DNA of 64,000 nt from Parietaria judaica. Lineage: Eukaryota; Streptophyta; Magnoliopsida; Rosales; Urticaceae. The notes beneath the pieces were generated by a model. That model was not told where the DNA came from. It made no database searches and saw only the letters and a list, made by a program, of their open reading frames with translations. The stretch covers positions 14,962,501-15,026,500 of the forward strand of contig OX940862.1 in assembly GCA_954871525.1 (NCBI GenBank), given 5' to 3'. Position numbers and translations under genes: made by a program. This document shows, piece by piece, positions 24,653-37,465 of this stretch; the stretch's first letter is position 1; each line of letters opens with the position of its first letter.

Positions 24653-25159
24653 TACTTTTTGTCACACCAACAACTTTGTCATCCAGCACGTGAACTCTTC
24701 ATGATAACAAGATCCCCTTGCACCTATCAGCTACGAACGTCCTATCCTTCTCCACTTCACTCATGAATTGATGATTGCCTTCTCCTGATGGTTTTTCTCA
24801 AAATGTATCTTTAAGAGATGTCGAAATGTGACCTCATCGAGGACTAATAGGAGATTTCCATGAATATCTTTATGTCTTGATGACGCAAATCAGCTCCTTG
24901 ATTCTCTCCTCAAATGATCAATAATGTATGATGATCTTCATTTAATTAAGCACAATATTCTTCATTAATTTTAGGGAGAGGTCGACTCAATCACTCTTTA
25001 ATTGAGGATGTGCACGAATCTAGACATGTGCGACTTTGAGACTTTCCTAAGATAACTTCTAAGTGTCTTGATCTGTCAAACTTTTGATGAATAAACCAAT
25101 ATGTAAACATTAATAATTGATAAGCTATAATAGAAATTTAACAAAACTTTATGTTGGGA
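24653..25159. other. intergenic; nothing recognised
   Basis: No gene, defined repeat or hairpin is visible in this stretch. Confidence 0.55.
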
Positions 25160-25350
25160 TTATATTATTAACTTACTACCCAAATATAGTCTCTCTTTCT
25201 TTTCCATATGTTTTCGTTGTTTCTTTTGTCTTTTTATATTATTATTAACTTACTACCCAAATATAGTCTCTCTTTTTTTTATATTATATTATTAACTTAC
25301 TACCCAAATATAGTCTCTCTTTCATTTCCATATGTTTTCGTTGTTTCTTT
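25160..25350. repeat. three-copy tandem repeat
   Basis: The motif TATTAACTTACTACCCAAAT followed by ATAGTCTCTCTTT occurs three times (starting near 25165, 25242 and 25289). The first and third copies also share CATTTCCATATGTTTTCGTT-type sequence, while the middle copy is shorter. This is a recent unequal duplication. Confidence 0.85.
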
Positions 25351-25826
25351 TTTTTTTTTTTTAGAGTAGTACAATAAATAGGCTCTATAAAATAGTGTTT
25401 GCATATCTGTTTCTATTGAATTTACTGAATTATTTTGTTACTCAGTACTTAGTACAATTCATCATTTCACGTCCAGACTCAGACTGTTTGTCGTCAAATT
25501 GAGTATGATCATCACATTGCGTGTTGGAATGGTGGGGACTATTTAAAGAAAACATAATGTGTTGAAAACCATATAGTGAATCGTGATCATCATTCACTTT
25601 AAGCTTGCTTTTTTTCTTTTGTCATTAAAATGAGAATTTAGCATATATATTCTATAGTAGCGTGTATATATATGTATGTACGATTCTCAATTAAGTAGTA
25701 TTTTGATATTTAATTGAATCTATAATCTTCTCTCTCACTATTGCCATAATCTTCTCTCTCCCTATCTCTCACTATTGCCTGTCTATATACAATATACGGT
25801 GAAATTAAGTTGGAAAATATATATAT

Positions 25827-26150
25827 TGTTGAGTTTGAAGCCTAATCTACACCGAAGTCTAATCTATTACGCATTATATAGCGAGGGTATTTTAGACTTT
25901 TCACACGGGTTATTTGCTATAGGTTTATTTTTCGCTTAAAAGGCTTGTAGCCGTCATTAGTGCGTTTTTTGTAGCACAAACTGAGAGATGCGAGATTGAG
26001 AGTGTAACCAAAAACTCTGATTGAGAGATTGACAGTGGATCAAGATTTACAAGCGGCAAGTAGACGTACCTCTTACACTGGGAGCGAACCACTATAATTC
26101 TGGTGGCGATTTCAATTTTGTTTTATCGCTTTTATCGTTTTTGCCTAACA
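25827..26150. mobile_element. probable solo LTR (Copia-like)
   Basis: A 324-bp block starts TGTTGAGTTTGAAG and ends TTGCCTAACA, giving the TG...CA and TGTT/AACA inverted ends of plant LTRs, with a TATATAG-like core promoter inside. Flanking pentamers TATAT and TGTAT match at 4 of 5 positions. There is no primer-binding site or internal coding sequence next to it, so it would be a solo LTR from recombination. Confidence 0.5.
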
Positions 26151-28020
26151 TGTATATATACATAAATATATATAATCTTTAAGCAATGCAGTTAAGTACG
26201 TAAAATCAATTAATATCAATAAACGTCTTTCTTTAAATGGTTATATATGTAGTGTTTTCTTTGTTTAAATTTAGTATTAAAATTCCCACTAATGGCCAAA
26301 TAAATGTGATTTAATTATTTCTTCGTAGATATTGGAGTTCATTTGGATTTTGGATCATGATAGTGCACGTAGAAACTTCTAAATAAATCACATTCATCTT
26401 GGAATCAATAAGAGCATCTCATCCATTTTTTATACATTAACATTTAACATGAATTTGATCAAGACTAAATACCAATTTCAAAGTTAGCAACGCAGAATTC
26501 CGTGTAGTACTAAAATTCACTCGTACTTTCAGTTTTTGACTAAATATTATTTCCCGTTTTATTTCTACTTCACAAAATTCAAGACCAAGAAAGGCTAGAG
26601 TGTATAAATTAAGTATTTTAATTGTAATATTGTATGTACATAAAAGGAATATTAACACTTTCCTTTTAGGAGAAAAGCAAAATCATGATGTCCCTGCGTT
26701 TTTTCCACTATAACTTGAAAGGTCTCTTTCATACGACTTACAACCAAATATTATAAACATATAATATTAATATATTTAAATAATATCATTTTATTATATT
26801 TTATGACACTGTTATAAGGACGGTCCGTACACATCTTATCGATGTAATCGTGGGTGATGATCAGAAGTAGAGCCTCTGCGAGGGACAACACTACATAGAC
26901 ATGTACACTATATAGACAATAGTCATAGACATTTATATAGATACATTCACAATGTACATTTATATCACATGCAGACATACCAAACCTTGTTGAAACCGTA
27001 CAAAAAAAGCACTATACTGTCTGTGAGCTATACAGAATCGTAGATAGATTAGATTTGGATACTCATCAACATGCTTTAAGAAGATCTACCTCTTAAGAAT
27101 AAGGTTACTATTTATGGTCAGTCATCGTATGTATCATATACAGTACGTAGAGAAGATCATAAATATAACTTGGGAAAACCTAGGGCTTGCTTTGATGATA
27201 CTCATGATAGCATAGCTTACGTGTTTGATTTTCGTCTTTGCAATGTTACACCAAATACTTGTTCCTCTACCATATGCATGTCGTTGTCAAGCTAATGAAT
27301 TCATGTTATTGCTTGAAAAAGTAACGAGCACAAAAGACAAAACCTATTTTATGAGACTCAAATGAGTTCGATAATAAGTGTGAAACTAAGGCGAGTCTTA
27401 GTTTCGGTAAGCCATGGCATGCCGGAAAATTTTAGGGACGCTTTGTTTTACAAAATACCGATGGAATAAAAACTCTGTAAACACTGATGAGAACACTCAA
27501 ATTCTTCCCTAATTCTATTAAAACTCGACGTCTAAAAATTATAATAAAATCATGATAGATGAATTCTTAGTGGAAAATTGAGCGAGACTTATTGCTTTGC
27601 TCTAAAATTTTGTTTTTTGTCCAAACTCGTCGTCTATGTTTTCAAATCAGTAGTTTTTCATTTTAAGTCTCGTCCTCTATTCTTAAGAGAATATTTATCG
27701 TTTTGTATATGTACGACGTAAATATATAATAATAATATTATAGAATATATATAATATTAATATAGTTTTTTAAAAAATATTTGAAAAAAAACAGTTTTAT
27801 TAATACAGTTAAAACCGTGTTAAATTAACAATAATCTCGATTAACTTATACTTGTCCCGTCCCGACTCTAAAGATTAATGCTATTAAATTAATACTCGAT
27901 AAATAATAATTTCTATCAAATTATTTAATACATTTTTGTTAAGTAGTATAATTTTACCTATAATGTTTTCAATTTAATTAAATATTTAAATGTAATTTCA
28001 ATTTCTACCGATCTCGAAGA
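26151..28020. other. intergenic, AT-rich; nothing recognised
   Basis: No gene is visible. Open frames here (for example 26437-26658 and 26751-26978, minus) are unlike known proteins. Confidence 0.55.
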
Positions 28021-28035
28021 GAAATGGAGCTATTT

Positions 28036-28102
28036 CGGTAAAGCCCATATATTTTTTATACTTCAAGCCCAATTCTTTAGGCCCAAACAATTGCAGCCCA
28101 GA
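28036..28102 (+). promoter_or_regulatory. cluster of site II (TGGGCY) motifs upstream of the PPR gene
   Basis: AAGCCCA, AAGCCCAA, AGGCCCAAA and CAGCCCA lie within 70 bp, 160-220 bp upstream of the ATG. Such motifs are bound by TCP factors and are common in promoters of plant genes for organelle and ribosomal proteins. Confidence 0.5.
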
Positions 28103-28237
28103 AAGATTACCTGATCCAATTTCTTTGGGTCGTTCAACCCGACCCGACCCGTTTGTCTTCAACCCGTCCTCAACTTCGTCACCGCTTTCGAGCTTCGACC
28201 TCTCTGAGGCAAGCCGCGACAGAGACAGACAACAACC

Positions 28238-28453
28238 ATGTCCGTTCGAGCTCAGCAATGTCAATCCGAACCATCGTCAGAAACCTCAAGACCGTGCAAT
28301 CTCTCAACGCATCGAAGCCGTACACTCAGATCATCAACGCCATCGCCAGAAACCCGACCCGAATCGCCGCCACCGAGCTCCTCTCCGACCTCGACCTCCA
28401 CACTCTCAACCTCGTACTCTCCGACCCGGCGATCAGACCCTCGAAGTGTCTGA
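28238..28453 (+). promoter_or_regulatory. overlapping upstream ORF of the PPR gene
   Basis: ATG at 28238, 20 nt before the PPR start and in another frame, opens a 71-codon frame overlapping the main ORF. If transcription starts upstream of 28238, scanning ribosomes meet this AUG (context AACCATGTC) first. It may be only a compositional shadow. Confidence 0.3.
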
Positions 28454-29616
28454 AACTCTTCGAATTCGTCGTCAAGAACCAGTCTTCGGTCTCCTTCGAG
28501 CCCGACCTTCGCACCCGTTTGACCGTCGTTTACAGGCTCGTCAAGGCACGGAGCCATCTCCAGGCAGAGAGTCTCTTCTCGTCAATCGATTCTCCGTTTC
28601 TTGCCATCGCTTCCATGGCTGAGGAATTGTGCGAGGAGACGACCTTCAAGGCCAAGCTTTTCGATTTCATGATAAGGGTCTTCTCGGAACACGGAAGATT
28701 CGACGAGGTTTCGGAGGCTTTTCGTTACGCGAAGAACAGTGGGATTGAGATTGACGAGAGGACTTGCACTTCGCACTTGCTCGCTCTCAAGAGAGATGAC
28801 AGGGTTGACCAGGCCGTTGACTTTTTTGACCAGATGGTTGACTCGGGTTTGAAGGTTTCTGAGTACTCGTTGAGCGTAATCGTTGATGGGTTGTGCTCTA
28901 ATGGAGAGATTAAGAAGAGCAGAGAGTTGGTGCAGGAGATGATCTGTAAAGGCGCGAAAGCGAACATTGTGACATTCAATACAATGTTGAAGAGTTGTGC
29001 TCAGAGATGGGACTTTGTGGAGTTGGATTTAGTCTTGCTTTTGATGAGAAAGGGAAGTGTGGGATTCAATCTCGACACGTACGGGATTTTGATCGAGGGG
29101 TTCTCAAGTTTCGGGAAAATTGAGGAGGCACGGAAATTGGTTCGTGAAATGCACGAACACGGCTTGAAAGTTAGTGTGAGTTTGTACAATTTGATTATCA
29201 GAGGCTGCATGAAAACGGGTTGTGCGGTGATTGCACGCTCGGTGTTCGACGAAATGTCTGACAGGGATGTGCCGCCGAATGGTGACACGTATTGGGCGGT
29301 GATTTCGTGCTTTTGCAAGGTGGGGGATATGGATAAGGCGATGGGGGTGGTGAGTGCAATGCAGAGGAGAGGGATTGAAGTGGACGGGCCTATTCTAGGT
29401 GCGTTGATCGGCGGTTTTTGCGAGAAGGGCATGATTTGCGAAGCTCATCGGTTGCTTCTCGTTGCGCAGATGAGAGGGTTTAGTGCCGATTCGCGGGTGA
29501 TTGAGAGGATAGCAATCGGGTTGTTTGGGTTGGATCGAGAAGCCGAGGGCAAGAGGCTCTTGAGCGTGATGGTGAAAAGAGGTGCAAAGCTTGAATGGCC
29601 TAGAGACAAAGGTTGA
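28258..29616 (+). CDS. P-class pentatricopeptide-repeat (PPR) protein
   Basis: A single-exon gene of 452 codons. I start at the first in-frame ATG, 28258 (MSIRTIVRNLKTVQ); the frame is open upstream to 28153 but only via a TTG. The N-terminus is basic and Ser/Arg-rich, consistent with import into mitochondria or plastids. From about residue 130 onward, tandem degenerate 35-residue PPR units are visible, e.g. YSLSVIVDGLCSNGEIKKS, TFNTMLKSCAQRWDFVE, TYGILIEGFSSFGKIEEA, LYNLIIRGCMKTG, TYWAVISCFCKVGDMDKA and ILGALIGGFCEKGMICEA. No E or DYW extension follows, so it is P class. Such proteins bind organellar RNA to stabilise, splice or help translate it; the target cannot be read by eye. The GC-rich 5' half and lack of introns are normal for PPR genes. 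Confidence 0.9.
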   Translation: MSIRTIVRNLKTVQSLNASKPYTQIINAIARNPTRIAATELLSDLDLHTLNLVLSDPAIRPSKCLKLFEFVVKNQSSVSFEPDLRTRLTVVYRLVKARSHLQAESLFSSIDSPFLAIASMAEELCEETTFKAKLFDFMIRVFSEHGRFDEVSEAFRYAKNSGIEIDERTCTSHLLALKRDDRVDQAVDFFDQMVDSGLKVSEYSLSVIVDGLCSNGEIKKSRELVQEMICKGAKANIVTFNTMLKSCAQRWDFVELDLVLLLMRKGSVGFNLDTYGILIEGFSSFGKIEEARKLVREMHEHGLKVSVSLYNLIIRGCMKTGCAVIARSVFDEMSDRDVPPNGDTYWAVISCFCKVGDMDKAMGVVSAMQRRGIEVDGPILGALIGGFCEKGMICEAHRLLLVAQMRGFSADSRVIERIAIGLFGLDREAEGKRLLSVMVKRGAKLEWPRDKG

Positions 29617-30167
29617 AAATAATGGGGTTTGTGAATGATTATAGCAGTAAATTGTGTTGTTCTTAATTCATTGATCTTTCAGAAACTGTACATAGAGAGG
29701 GGAAGGAAAAAAAAAACTTAAAATTCCAGTCGCATATTATATTTGAAGCAATTAAAAAAGTACTTAGCACCTAACTTCGTGTATTTGTGACTGTGCATTT
29801 GTCTCATGAATTTTTATTTTCTTGGAATCAATTCTGTACGTAACACGATTTTAATAGATATATGAATCTAGTTTTATCTTTTAGTTTGTAATATTCACTT
29901 TCGAGACTATGTTACTACTTGAAGAATGGGAGCCCTGCTAAAAAGAATAATCAAGGGGCAAATATGAACTAATATGAAAAATCAAGGGGCTAATTAACTA
30001 CTAGATATGAAAATAAAGACAAGAAAATGACTTTCTGTAACGGGATATAGATCATTAAGCACATGTGATCATCGTCTATAAAGCACTGTACACACGGGGA
30101 TCAGCCAAATACATAACAGCCCCTCCAACGAAACCCCAAAGAAAAGTAAAATAACATTAGCATTCCC
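29617..30167. other. convergent spacer between the PPR and LPA1-like genes
   Basis: AT-rich 3' flank for two converging genes. AATAAAG and ATTAAA-type polyadenylation-like tracts occur, but no further gene. Confidence 0.6.
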
Positions 30168-33100
30168 TCACACAAGCCCCGGCTCTCGAGGAGGCCCGGA
30201 AAGCATGGCCTCGCTCAAAATGGAGCCATGTTTCCCGAGAGCCGGGATGCTGTGGGAGCGCCTTCTGCCTTTGAAACTGCTCGGGGAGGGCGGTCTTGTC
30301 TCTTTTCTCTCAGTGATTAGAGAGGAGTAAGAGCAAGGCGGTTCGGAGGACAAGGGCATGCTTTTGGTGCGGACAAAATGGTCCGTGTTCCGTCTCCGAG
30401 ATGATTGCTCGCCGGAAACCGGAGTTATCTTGTCCTTGGCTTCTTCTTCGTCTTCCGACCAGTACCCATTGTCCATACCGTCCTGCATCGCCAGATCGTC
30501 ATACTCTTCGTCCGATTTGGTTGATTGCTCATCCACTGAGCCCACCTGTATTATTTTTGAAAAATAATATAAGTTATTCTATTCAGCAATAACTAATATT
30601 AATCTAGAGTAATTATACACAACACCCCTTCATATTTTAAAGCTAATGCATTTCATCTCCTAATTAATTTTGTATACTTTGCCCACTGAACTTTCACCAA
30701 TAATACAGGCTGACCCCAAACTACTTATTTTGGTGCAGACTCGCCCCTATATTGTGGGGGTATTACTTCCCAAAATAAAAACTCAAAGGGAATATATGCA
30801 TCATGATAAAAGTGGACCAAAAAAAATATTCAGGAGTCACTTTGCCATGTTATAAAAAAATAAAAAATAAAAGAAATTCCAATCAATTTAAAATAATAAA
30901 ATTATCAAGTGACTATCCGCTCTATTATACCTCTTCAGCAAGGTGTTTGTCATCATCGTCGCTGAAATCCTCGTCACTGCCGGCCTCGGGCTGATTGTCA
31001 ACTTCTTCATCACTTCCATCAACTGATAATTCCTCCTTCAGCTAAAGAAGAAGACAATAACCAATAAAAAAAAACATGTACAGACTAATTTTTTTTTTTA
31101 AATGATTTTAATATGTATTGAGTTTTTCACCTCCTTCGAATGAGCCTCGGGCATCCTCGGCGAGCTGCAGCCGGAAGAGTAATACTTACTACCAGTTTCT
31201 AGCCCCTCGGGTCTCGACTCATCGATGCTCCCAGCATGGCTGGTCCCACCATCACTAGGCCAAGCACTAATCCCATAAAGCCCGAATTGAAGATTCACTT
31301 GCTCGGCCTTACCGATCTGTTCCCCGTTGCTCAACAAAGGCTTCCCATTTACGTCAACGGCTTCAATAGGCCAAGCCTTCGCCACAGACCCATCGGTGTT
31401 CACGAGAGTAACTAAATGCCTCGACGAACCTTGTCTCTGAATCAGCTGAAACATTCCCTTCGAGCTGAGAGAGTTCGCCGCACACTGATTTCGGTACTCC
31501 TCATCAACTAAAGCGACTGTGTTAGTTGTCTGGTCGTAGAGTGATTCCCCAGCCTCGCGTCTTCGAAGGGAACTGAATACTGTTGCATGTATTGCTGCCA
31601 CACTCTTATCGACGTTAGTGTTATTAATTTTGGGAACGAGATGCTTGTCGGCTCGCTTGCAAAGATAGTCCTGGATTGTTCTGATGTTACGAATGTACTT
31701 CACGTATTTATTCTTGGCTGGATCGAGCGTCATGTACTTTGCACGGACTGCAAATCGTTCCAAGTGTTTTTCCTCGTTCGCGATGTATATCATAAATGGT
31801 ATGATGGAAGGGTGTTTCTTCATCAGACCCATCTGCAGAATAACAATGAAATTTAATTCCAACGCAGATATATAAAAATATAATCACGTAATGCAATAAA
31901 GAACTATAATATTTTACGAACCACGAAATTAAGGCTCAAGTGAACACCCTCAACGACCACCGACTCTTTCCTTTCCTCCCACGAAGTGATGAGCCGATCG
32001 AGACTGTCAATGACCATCTCACTCTGTGCCTTGTAACCTTCAACAGCCATCTGCTTTCGACTGAGCAACTCAATAGCAGAAGAAAAAACTTCCGACTTTC
32101 TGTTATCGGTGGAGAACCCGTCCACTACTTCCTCCTTGGGAATGGCACGTGATGTTCCGGCCAACTTCACGGCTTTCCTATTAGACTTTGCTTCTGCGAC
32201 AGCCACGGGATCCAAGAATTCCCCCGCATGATAGGTTGAAGCCCATAGAAGAGGATTTTGCTTCTCGTCCACGAAGCTTCTCATCATGTGCCGAATCGAG
32301 TCCGTTGATATCACCGTCGTTATTCCCAATCTGCTACCCTGTAATATTACAAAGGTGAAAGCTATTAAAACGTGTCGGACAAGAGAACATTAATCTGAAA
32401 GCGTATAGCTAGGCTTTCACAAGGTAAAAAACTAGGCTCTAAAAGCATACAACTCGGAATTAATGAAATTAAATACCAGTAACGCGGACAAAGTAGATTT
32501 GCCACAGCCACTAGTGCCACACAACAAGACAGTTACAGATTCCTTCTTTTCTCGGATTCTGCAGCGACGAAATACCATAGCCTTTAAGTAAATAAGAAAA
32601 CGTGCACGTAAAGTGAGAAGTAAAAAAAAAAAGGTAAGACTCATGAGGCTTCAAAGCCAGTTCGACTACATTAACAAGAGAGGGATTGTTCATCTGAAAC
32701 TATGCATTGAATTAACTACTGCTTGTCAAATGAAACATAATAAATCTTCCAAAGAAGCTCGCAGTTTAATAAAATCATGTACGCGATATCGAGGTATAGA
32801 GAGATCGGATCTATACCTGCATGCCAATATCAGGTCAGCCCTCTGGTTGGGACCAACATACTTGTATTCCGCCAAAGCACCGCAAACAATGTTTAGGAAC
32901 ATCTCTCTCATAACGACAACGGTTGTTCGCCTTTTATACAATTCAAAGGGTATACTCCTATCGGCTTTTGCCGAAGCAAACAGGTCTGCGGTTTCCGATT
33001 GTCCTGTTGAAGCATTCGAATCTGAATTATCTTTCCCATCAACGGAACTTCCGTTCCTGCTTAACTCAAACACTCTCTGGCTTATCTGTAAACACGAAAA

Positions 33101-33690
33101 CCTCTAGTATAAGCACGGTATCACATCTAACAGTAATGAAAAGAACCAATTTTGACCAAAACAATGCGTCAACAAATTCAAAATAGAGTCAGCATTTTGA
33201 GTTGAAAGGGTCGTTCCTGTTCAACAAAAATCAGCAGCTTCACAAATAGCCATGGATATTTGAAACGAATTCTTTGAGAGCGACAGATTTTCTTATCAAA
33301 TTCGATGATTTCAAGAGCCTTCGTTGACCAAAAAGAGAGCGGAAGAACCATTCAACGAGATTACGTAACCATTAAGACTTGAAACAGTGAAAATTCAGAA
33401 CCTCCTGAAACTACGTTACCATGCAAATCCAGATCCGAAACCAAAAAACCCACAAAATTTCTCGATTCTCATTGAATTTCCCCAAACGAAAACCTAACGC
33501 GACGATCATCGACTGCACTAAGAATTAATCTAAAGAAGCTTGCCTTGAATGCATGGCGAGCTTTGCAGCCCATAAGCTGCAAGGTGCTCTGAAGAACAGA
33601 CCGCGTGTATCGAAACGACTCCTTCCCTTTCTCTCTCTTGTCCTCTTCGTCCACCACCACTACGTACAGCAACTTCGTAACATCCGCCAT
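30168..33690 (-). CDS. LPA1: LPA1-like P-loop NTPase (2-phosphoglycerate-kinase related)
   Basis: Seven exons: 33690-33544, 33085-32817, 32558-32477, 32338-31922, 31832-31131, 31041-30931, 30545-30168; 2106 nt, 701 residues. Phases all join. Intron 1 begins with GC (AAG/GCAAGC) and the rest with GT. Walker A GTSGCGKS is at residues 153-160, followed by [25 protein letters not shown] and the family block [20 protein letters not shown]. The C-terminal third is acidic and Ser-rich ([29 protein letters not shown]). Relatives are plant 'P-loop NTPase domain-containing protein LPA1 homolog' proteins; rice LPA1 mutants have low seed phytic acid, though the biochemical substrate is not settled. The length agrees with the family. 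The N-terminal [16 protein letters not shown] is the usual start; upstream in-frame Met codons lie in the CT-rich leader. Confidence 0.92.
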
Positions 33691-34110
33691 CTTCTCCGCT
33701 CTGCAAATCCGCAAAAAAAAAAAAAATCTGCTTCGAATCAGGAAGCGCAATCGCGCGAAAGAGAAGAGACGCAATGCAGGACTTACGGCAATGCGATCGG
33801 AGTCAGGGGAGAGGGAAAGCAAGCGCTAGGGTTCGAAAAGGAAGCGCCATTTTTGAAGAGGAAGATCTGAGTCGAGCATTGGGAATCGTCCTCGTCGTCC
33901 TCGTCGCGCCTGTCGCCTGGCTAGGCCTCCACGCAGCGCGCAGAGCGACGCACAGACAGACACGCACTCTCTCTCTCCTCTCCTCTCTCTCTCTGTCTGT
34001 CTCTTTCCGCGTCTCTCTCCTCTCTGAGTAAATTACGAAACTGACCCTGGCGGGGAGCGGAGTACGAGCTCTGCGTGGGTTGCGGCAGGGTTAATATAGG
34101 GGAAACCGGC
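33691..34110 (-). promoter_or_regulatory. leader and promoter region of the LPA1-like gene
   Basis: Immediately upstream of the ATG (on minus) is a purine-rich run. A long plus-strand CTCTCTC tract follows at 33965-34025 (GAGA repeats on the transcribed strand), typical of plant core promoters without TATA. No clear TATA box is seen. Confidence 0.4.
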
Positions 34111-37100
34111 GAGGACTTGGAGTTGGAACGGGGTCAAGCCTCCGTGGGACCCACTTATGGGATCTTAAATATGAAATATGAATAGATAAATATTATTTTT
34201 CCTTTCGGTTTTTATTTTTTTTATTTTTTAGAGTGTGTTTCCGTGATAACCGCAATGGATTTATTTTTCTTAATTTGGACATTTTAATATTGATGATATC
34301 TAATTCTACAGATTGAATTAGTTTGTTATAAAAGGGCATTTTATTTATACTATAAATATAATATTTAGAGAAATTATTATGATAACTATATTGTTCTCTA
34401 TTCGGATGATCAGTAATAATTGAAAATTTTAATTGCATCACTTTTTATTCCAGAAAAATGTAAGACTTCGCCACTACCGAGTTTTTTTTTTTTGTCATTT
34501 CAATTAGTCCTGTAAATATAGAACAGAACTCGGATCCGGAAAAATCCGGAACCGGATTTTCTGATTCCGGATTTATTCCGGAAAGCAAAATCTGGTTCCG
34601 GATTTTGTTCTGTTTTTTTTTTTAACATATAAATTATAAAGTATAAACCGGTTTGATTTCAATTCAAAAATTATTCAGTATATATATATATATAGTCATT
34701 CTGCATTTTTTTTTTCAAAATTATGGATGTATTCTTTAATAAAGTAATATTATTGTCTAAAATTATATTTACTCGCATTATAAAATATATTCATAATGTT
34801 AAAACAAGCTGGTATAGTTCGGTTGAATTCTTAATTTTTTTAATATAAAGCATAGAAATAAATTAATCTAATCAATTAGATCTTTATTTGTTTATTCTGA
34901 TCAAATAATAATGTTCAAATTAAATAGTTATTATTATAATTTAATAAAACTGACATAATTAAGACAAAATTTTGAACATTGGATGAAAAAAAGAAAAAGA
35001 AAAAAAGATCTTTAAATCCAAGTCTATTTAGTATTTTTCCATATCAAAATGTAAAAACAAAACTTCGGAGTCTCATACCCACATTGTTTGTTACTTTGTT
35101 TGTTGTAATGTTGATAATATCAACACCTTACGCGGAGGTTAAACCGTTAAAGTAAGAAACTGCACACTTATACGTATTTGTAAAAAAAAACAGCTTAAAT
35201 ATTTGAGCACTTGAATTACTAAAATATGAAATCATGTTCAGATATTTGAAAAATAAAAACAAGATAAAAAGAAATTATTGAATTATATTTGCTCGTATCA
35301 GTTTATTTGGACTAATTAAGTATTGAATTGATGCCTTGGCAGTTGGGAATTAGCATTGACTTGGAAATTGAGGTGGTCAAATGTTAGAAGAACCACAAAT
35401 TAATGCCTTAATCTCATTTTCTTATTGAAAAAGGATTATTATAATTTGTGCGTTATTATATTTCTAGAGAAAGAAAAAAAAAAGCACAATAAGGATCTAA
35501 GCATTTAAAATGCCAACTAACTTATTGGCTCCTAAATTAACGACTTTAACTAATCTTGATTTTGTTGCCCAATATTTTATACATTATGGACATGTCATCA
35601 AACTATTATATTGGTCTTCCCCTTCCCTACGCACGCTTAATTTTATTATTATATTCTTTTTCGCATTATATTTATATACAATAGATATTTTAGGAGACTA
35701 AAGTAAATAAAAATTACGTGTGAGAGCCTTTGATTACATTCATATCAATTATGATCGAAAATAAGTGCAATTAACAAAATTTGTGTAAAAAATAATTGCG
35801 CTCGTCAATTTTTTTTTTACAAATAAATTACTGAAAATTCGAGTATTTGAAGTTTCGAACACTTCATCCTAATACAATCTTATTTTAACTCTATTTGCTA
35901 AAAACAATTCAATCTCAGAGTTGATATAACTTTGTGGCATAAGTATTCAAAGATTTGGGATTCGACCTATATGGGCTCACATGAGTAAATGTGTTGATTC
36001 ACGGTATTGATTATGGAATCATTATTTTGTTCTTTATTTTTCATTTATTTTGTTCTTTATTTTTCATTCGATAGTTATAAGTTTCTCGTCGATTAAATTT
36101 CATATACGAGATATACATTAATGAGTGTATATTCTCTTCTCTATATATATAAAAGAGAATTCGACCTCTCCTCCACACACAAGAGAGAGATCGAATTTCC
36201 CAACATTCCCGAGAGTCTTTGTCCATTTCCAATCGTCGATAAGGAATTAGTATTCCGATTCGGTGATTTCCGTTCTAGAGAGAAGTTTCGTTAGCGACGT
36301 GGTGAACTACTTAGAGGCCGAACACTTGAGTGGCTTGTGATCGATGGAGCAACGAGGAGCAAAACGGTGGTGGCATGGAGCTAAACGATGGAGACGGTTA
36401 AATCTCTGATATTGACTCGGAGATCCGGTTCGTGATAAAATACAAGGATTCGTCTAAATAATTTATTATCGAGGATTTTCGGAATTTCAGCTTTCGGTGA
36501 TAAAGTTACATTATTTGAGACCTATGTATTAGATAACCTTACGTATCAACAACTTAATTTGAAATGTTAAGGATTCGTGTCATGACTTGATCAACAAAAT
36601 AAAAAGAATTGTATAGCAAGTATTCAATAAGTTTGCACGTTAATATTTGACCAAGAATCACATGCAGATGTAGCGATGTGCTATTTTGTTCACACTTTAA
36701 AATATAATGAAACTGAGCATAGTTGCAGTTACCCATCTTAACTTTGAAATAACAGGTTAATCTTTTTAACTTTGTATTTTTTGACATTTTAGGTGCGGAA
36801 TTTTGAAAATAATACAAATACACTTGTGTGTATTGAGAAGGTTGGGATGTTATTTTCAAACTTGACAGACTAGCTGCAACTCAAAGCTCGAAGATGCTGA
36901 CGCCAATTACTTTTAAAAAAGTAAATTATTACTTTTTTTTTTTTTTTATCGAATTACTTACTGATTCTAAGTATGTTATATACGAGATACGGATTTCAGT
37001 CTCTTAAAACTTTTGCCATAAAATATAGATCTAAACTTATTGAATTCGCCTGAATATTCTATAAAAGTTTTGGATTCACCTGAAACAAGAATGTTATACC

Positions 37101-37465
37101 ATATTCTCATATCTTAAACTGCACTTTAATATCGTAAATCTGATTCATTAAATCATGATTCCTCGAAAATCTAAGCAGTTTAATACAAAGGAATTAAAGA
37201 AGAAAAAATCATAAATTTTAGCTTCAATATTTTCCAAAATTAAAATCAAATCAAAACCCCAAATTTATCAACCTAAAGAACATAGAAAACTTTACTTGAT
37301 TAAAATATCAATTCCCCAAATTGTCTACTTGGTAGAAAAATACAAAACGCACGTGAAAACCGTTGACCAGTCAATGGCATAGATGGGATAAAAGGGAAAG
37401 TGGAAGGGTGTTTGAGTCTTTCCCGAGCTAGAACGAGGTTTTGGCGTTATAACTTAAAAATAAAA
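34111..37465. other. intergenic, AT-rich; transposon relics only
   Basis: 34525-34610 is dense in TCCGGA/ATCCGGAAC motifs, like hAT subterminal DNA, and lacks a partner end. A region around 36120-36430 (TATATATAAAAGAG, then moderately GC-rich sequence) could be part of an LTR. No gene is recognised. Confidence 0.5.

Noticed and set aside
28153..28257. N-terminal extension of the PPR protein
   Set aside because: The extension would start at TTG; the first in-frame ATG is 28258.
28125..28622. 165-codon plus-strand frame overlapping the PPR gene
   Set aside because: It starts with TTG and is a GC-rich shadow of the PPR coding sequence.
33691..33822. N-terminal extension of the LPA1-like protein
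   Set aside because: The upstream in-frame sequence is low-complexity Phe/Arg-rich leader text; family members begin MADVTK-like.
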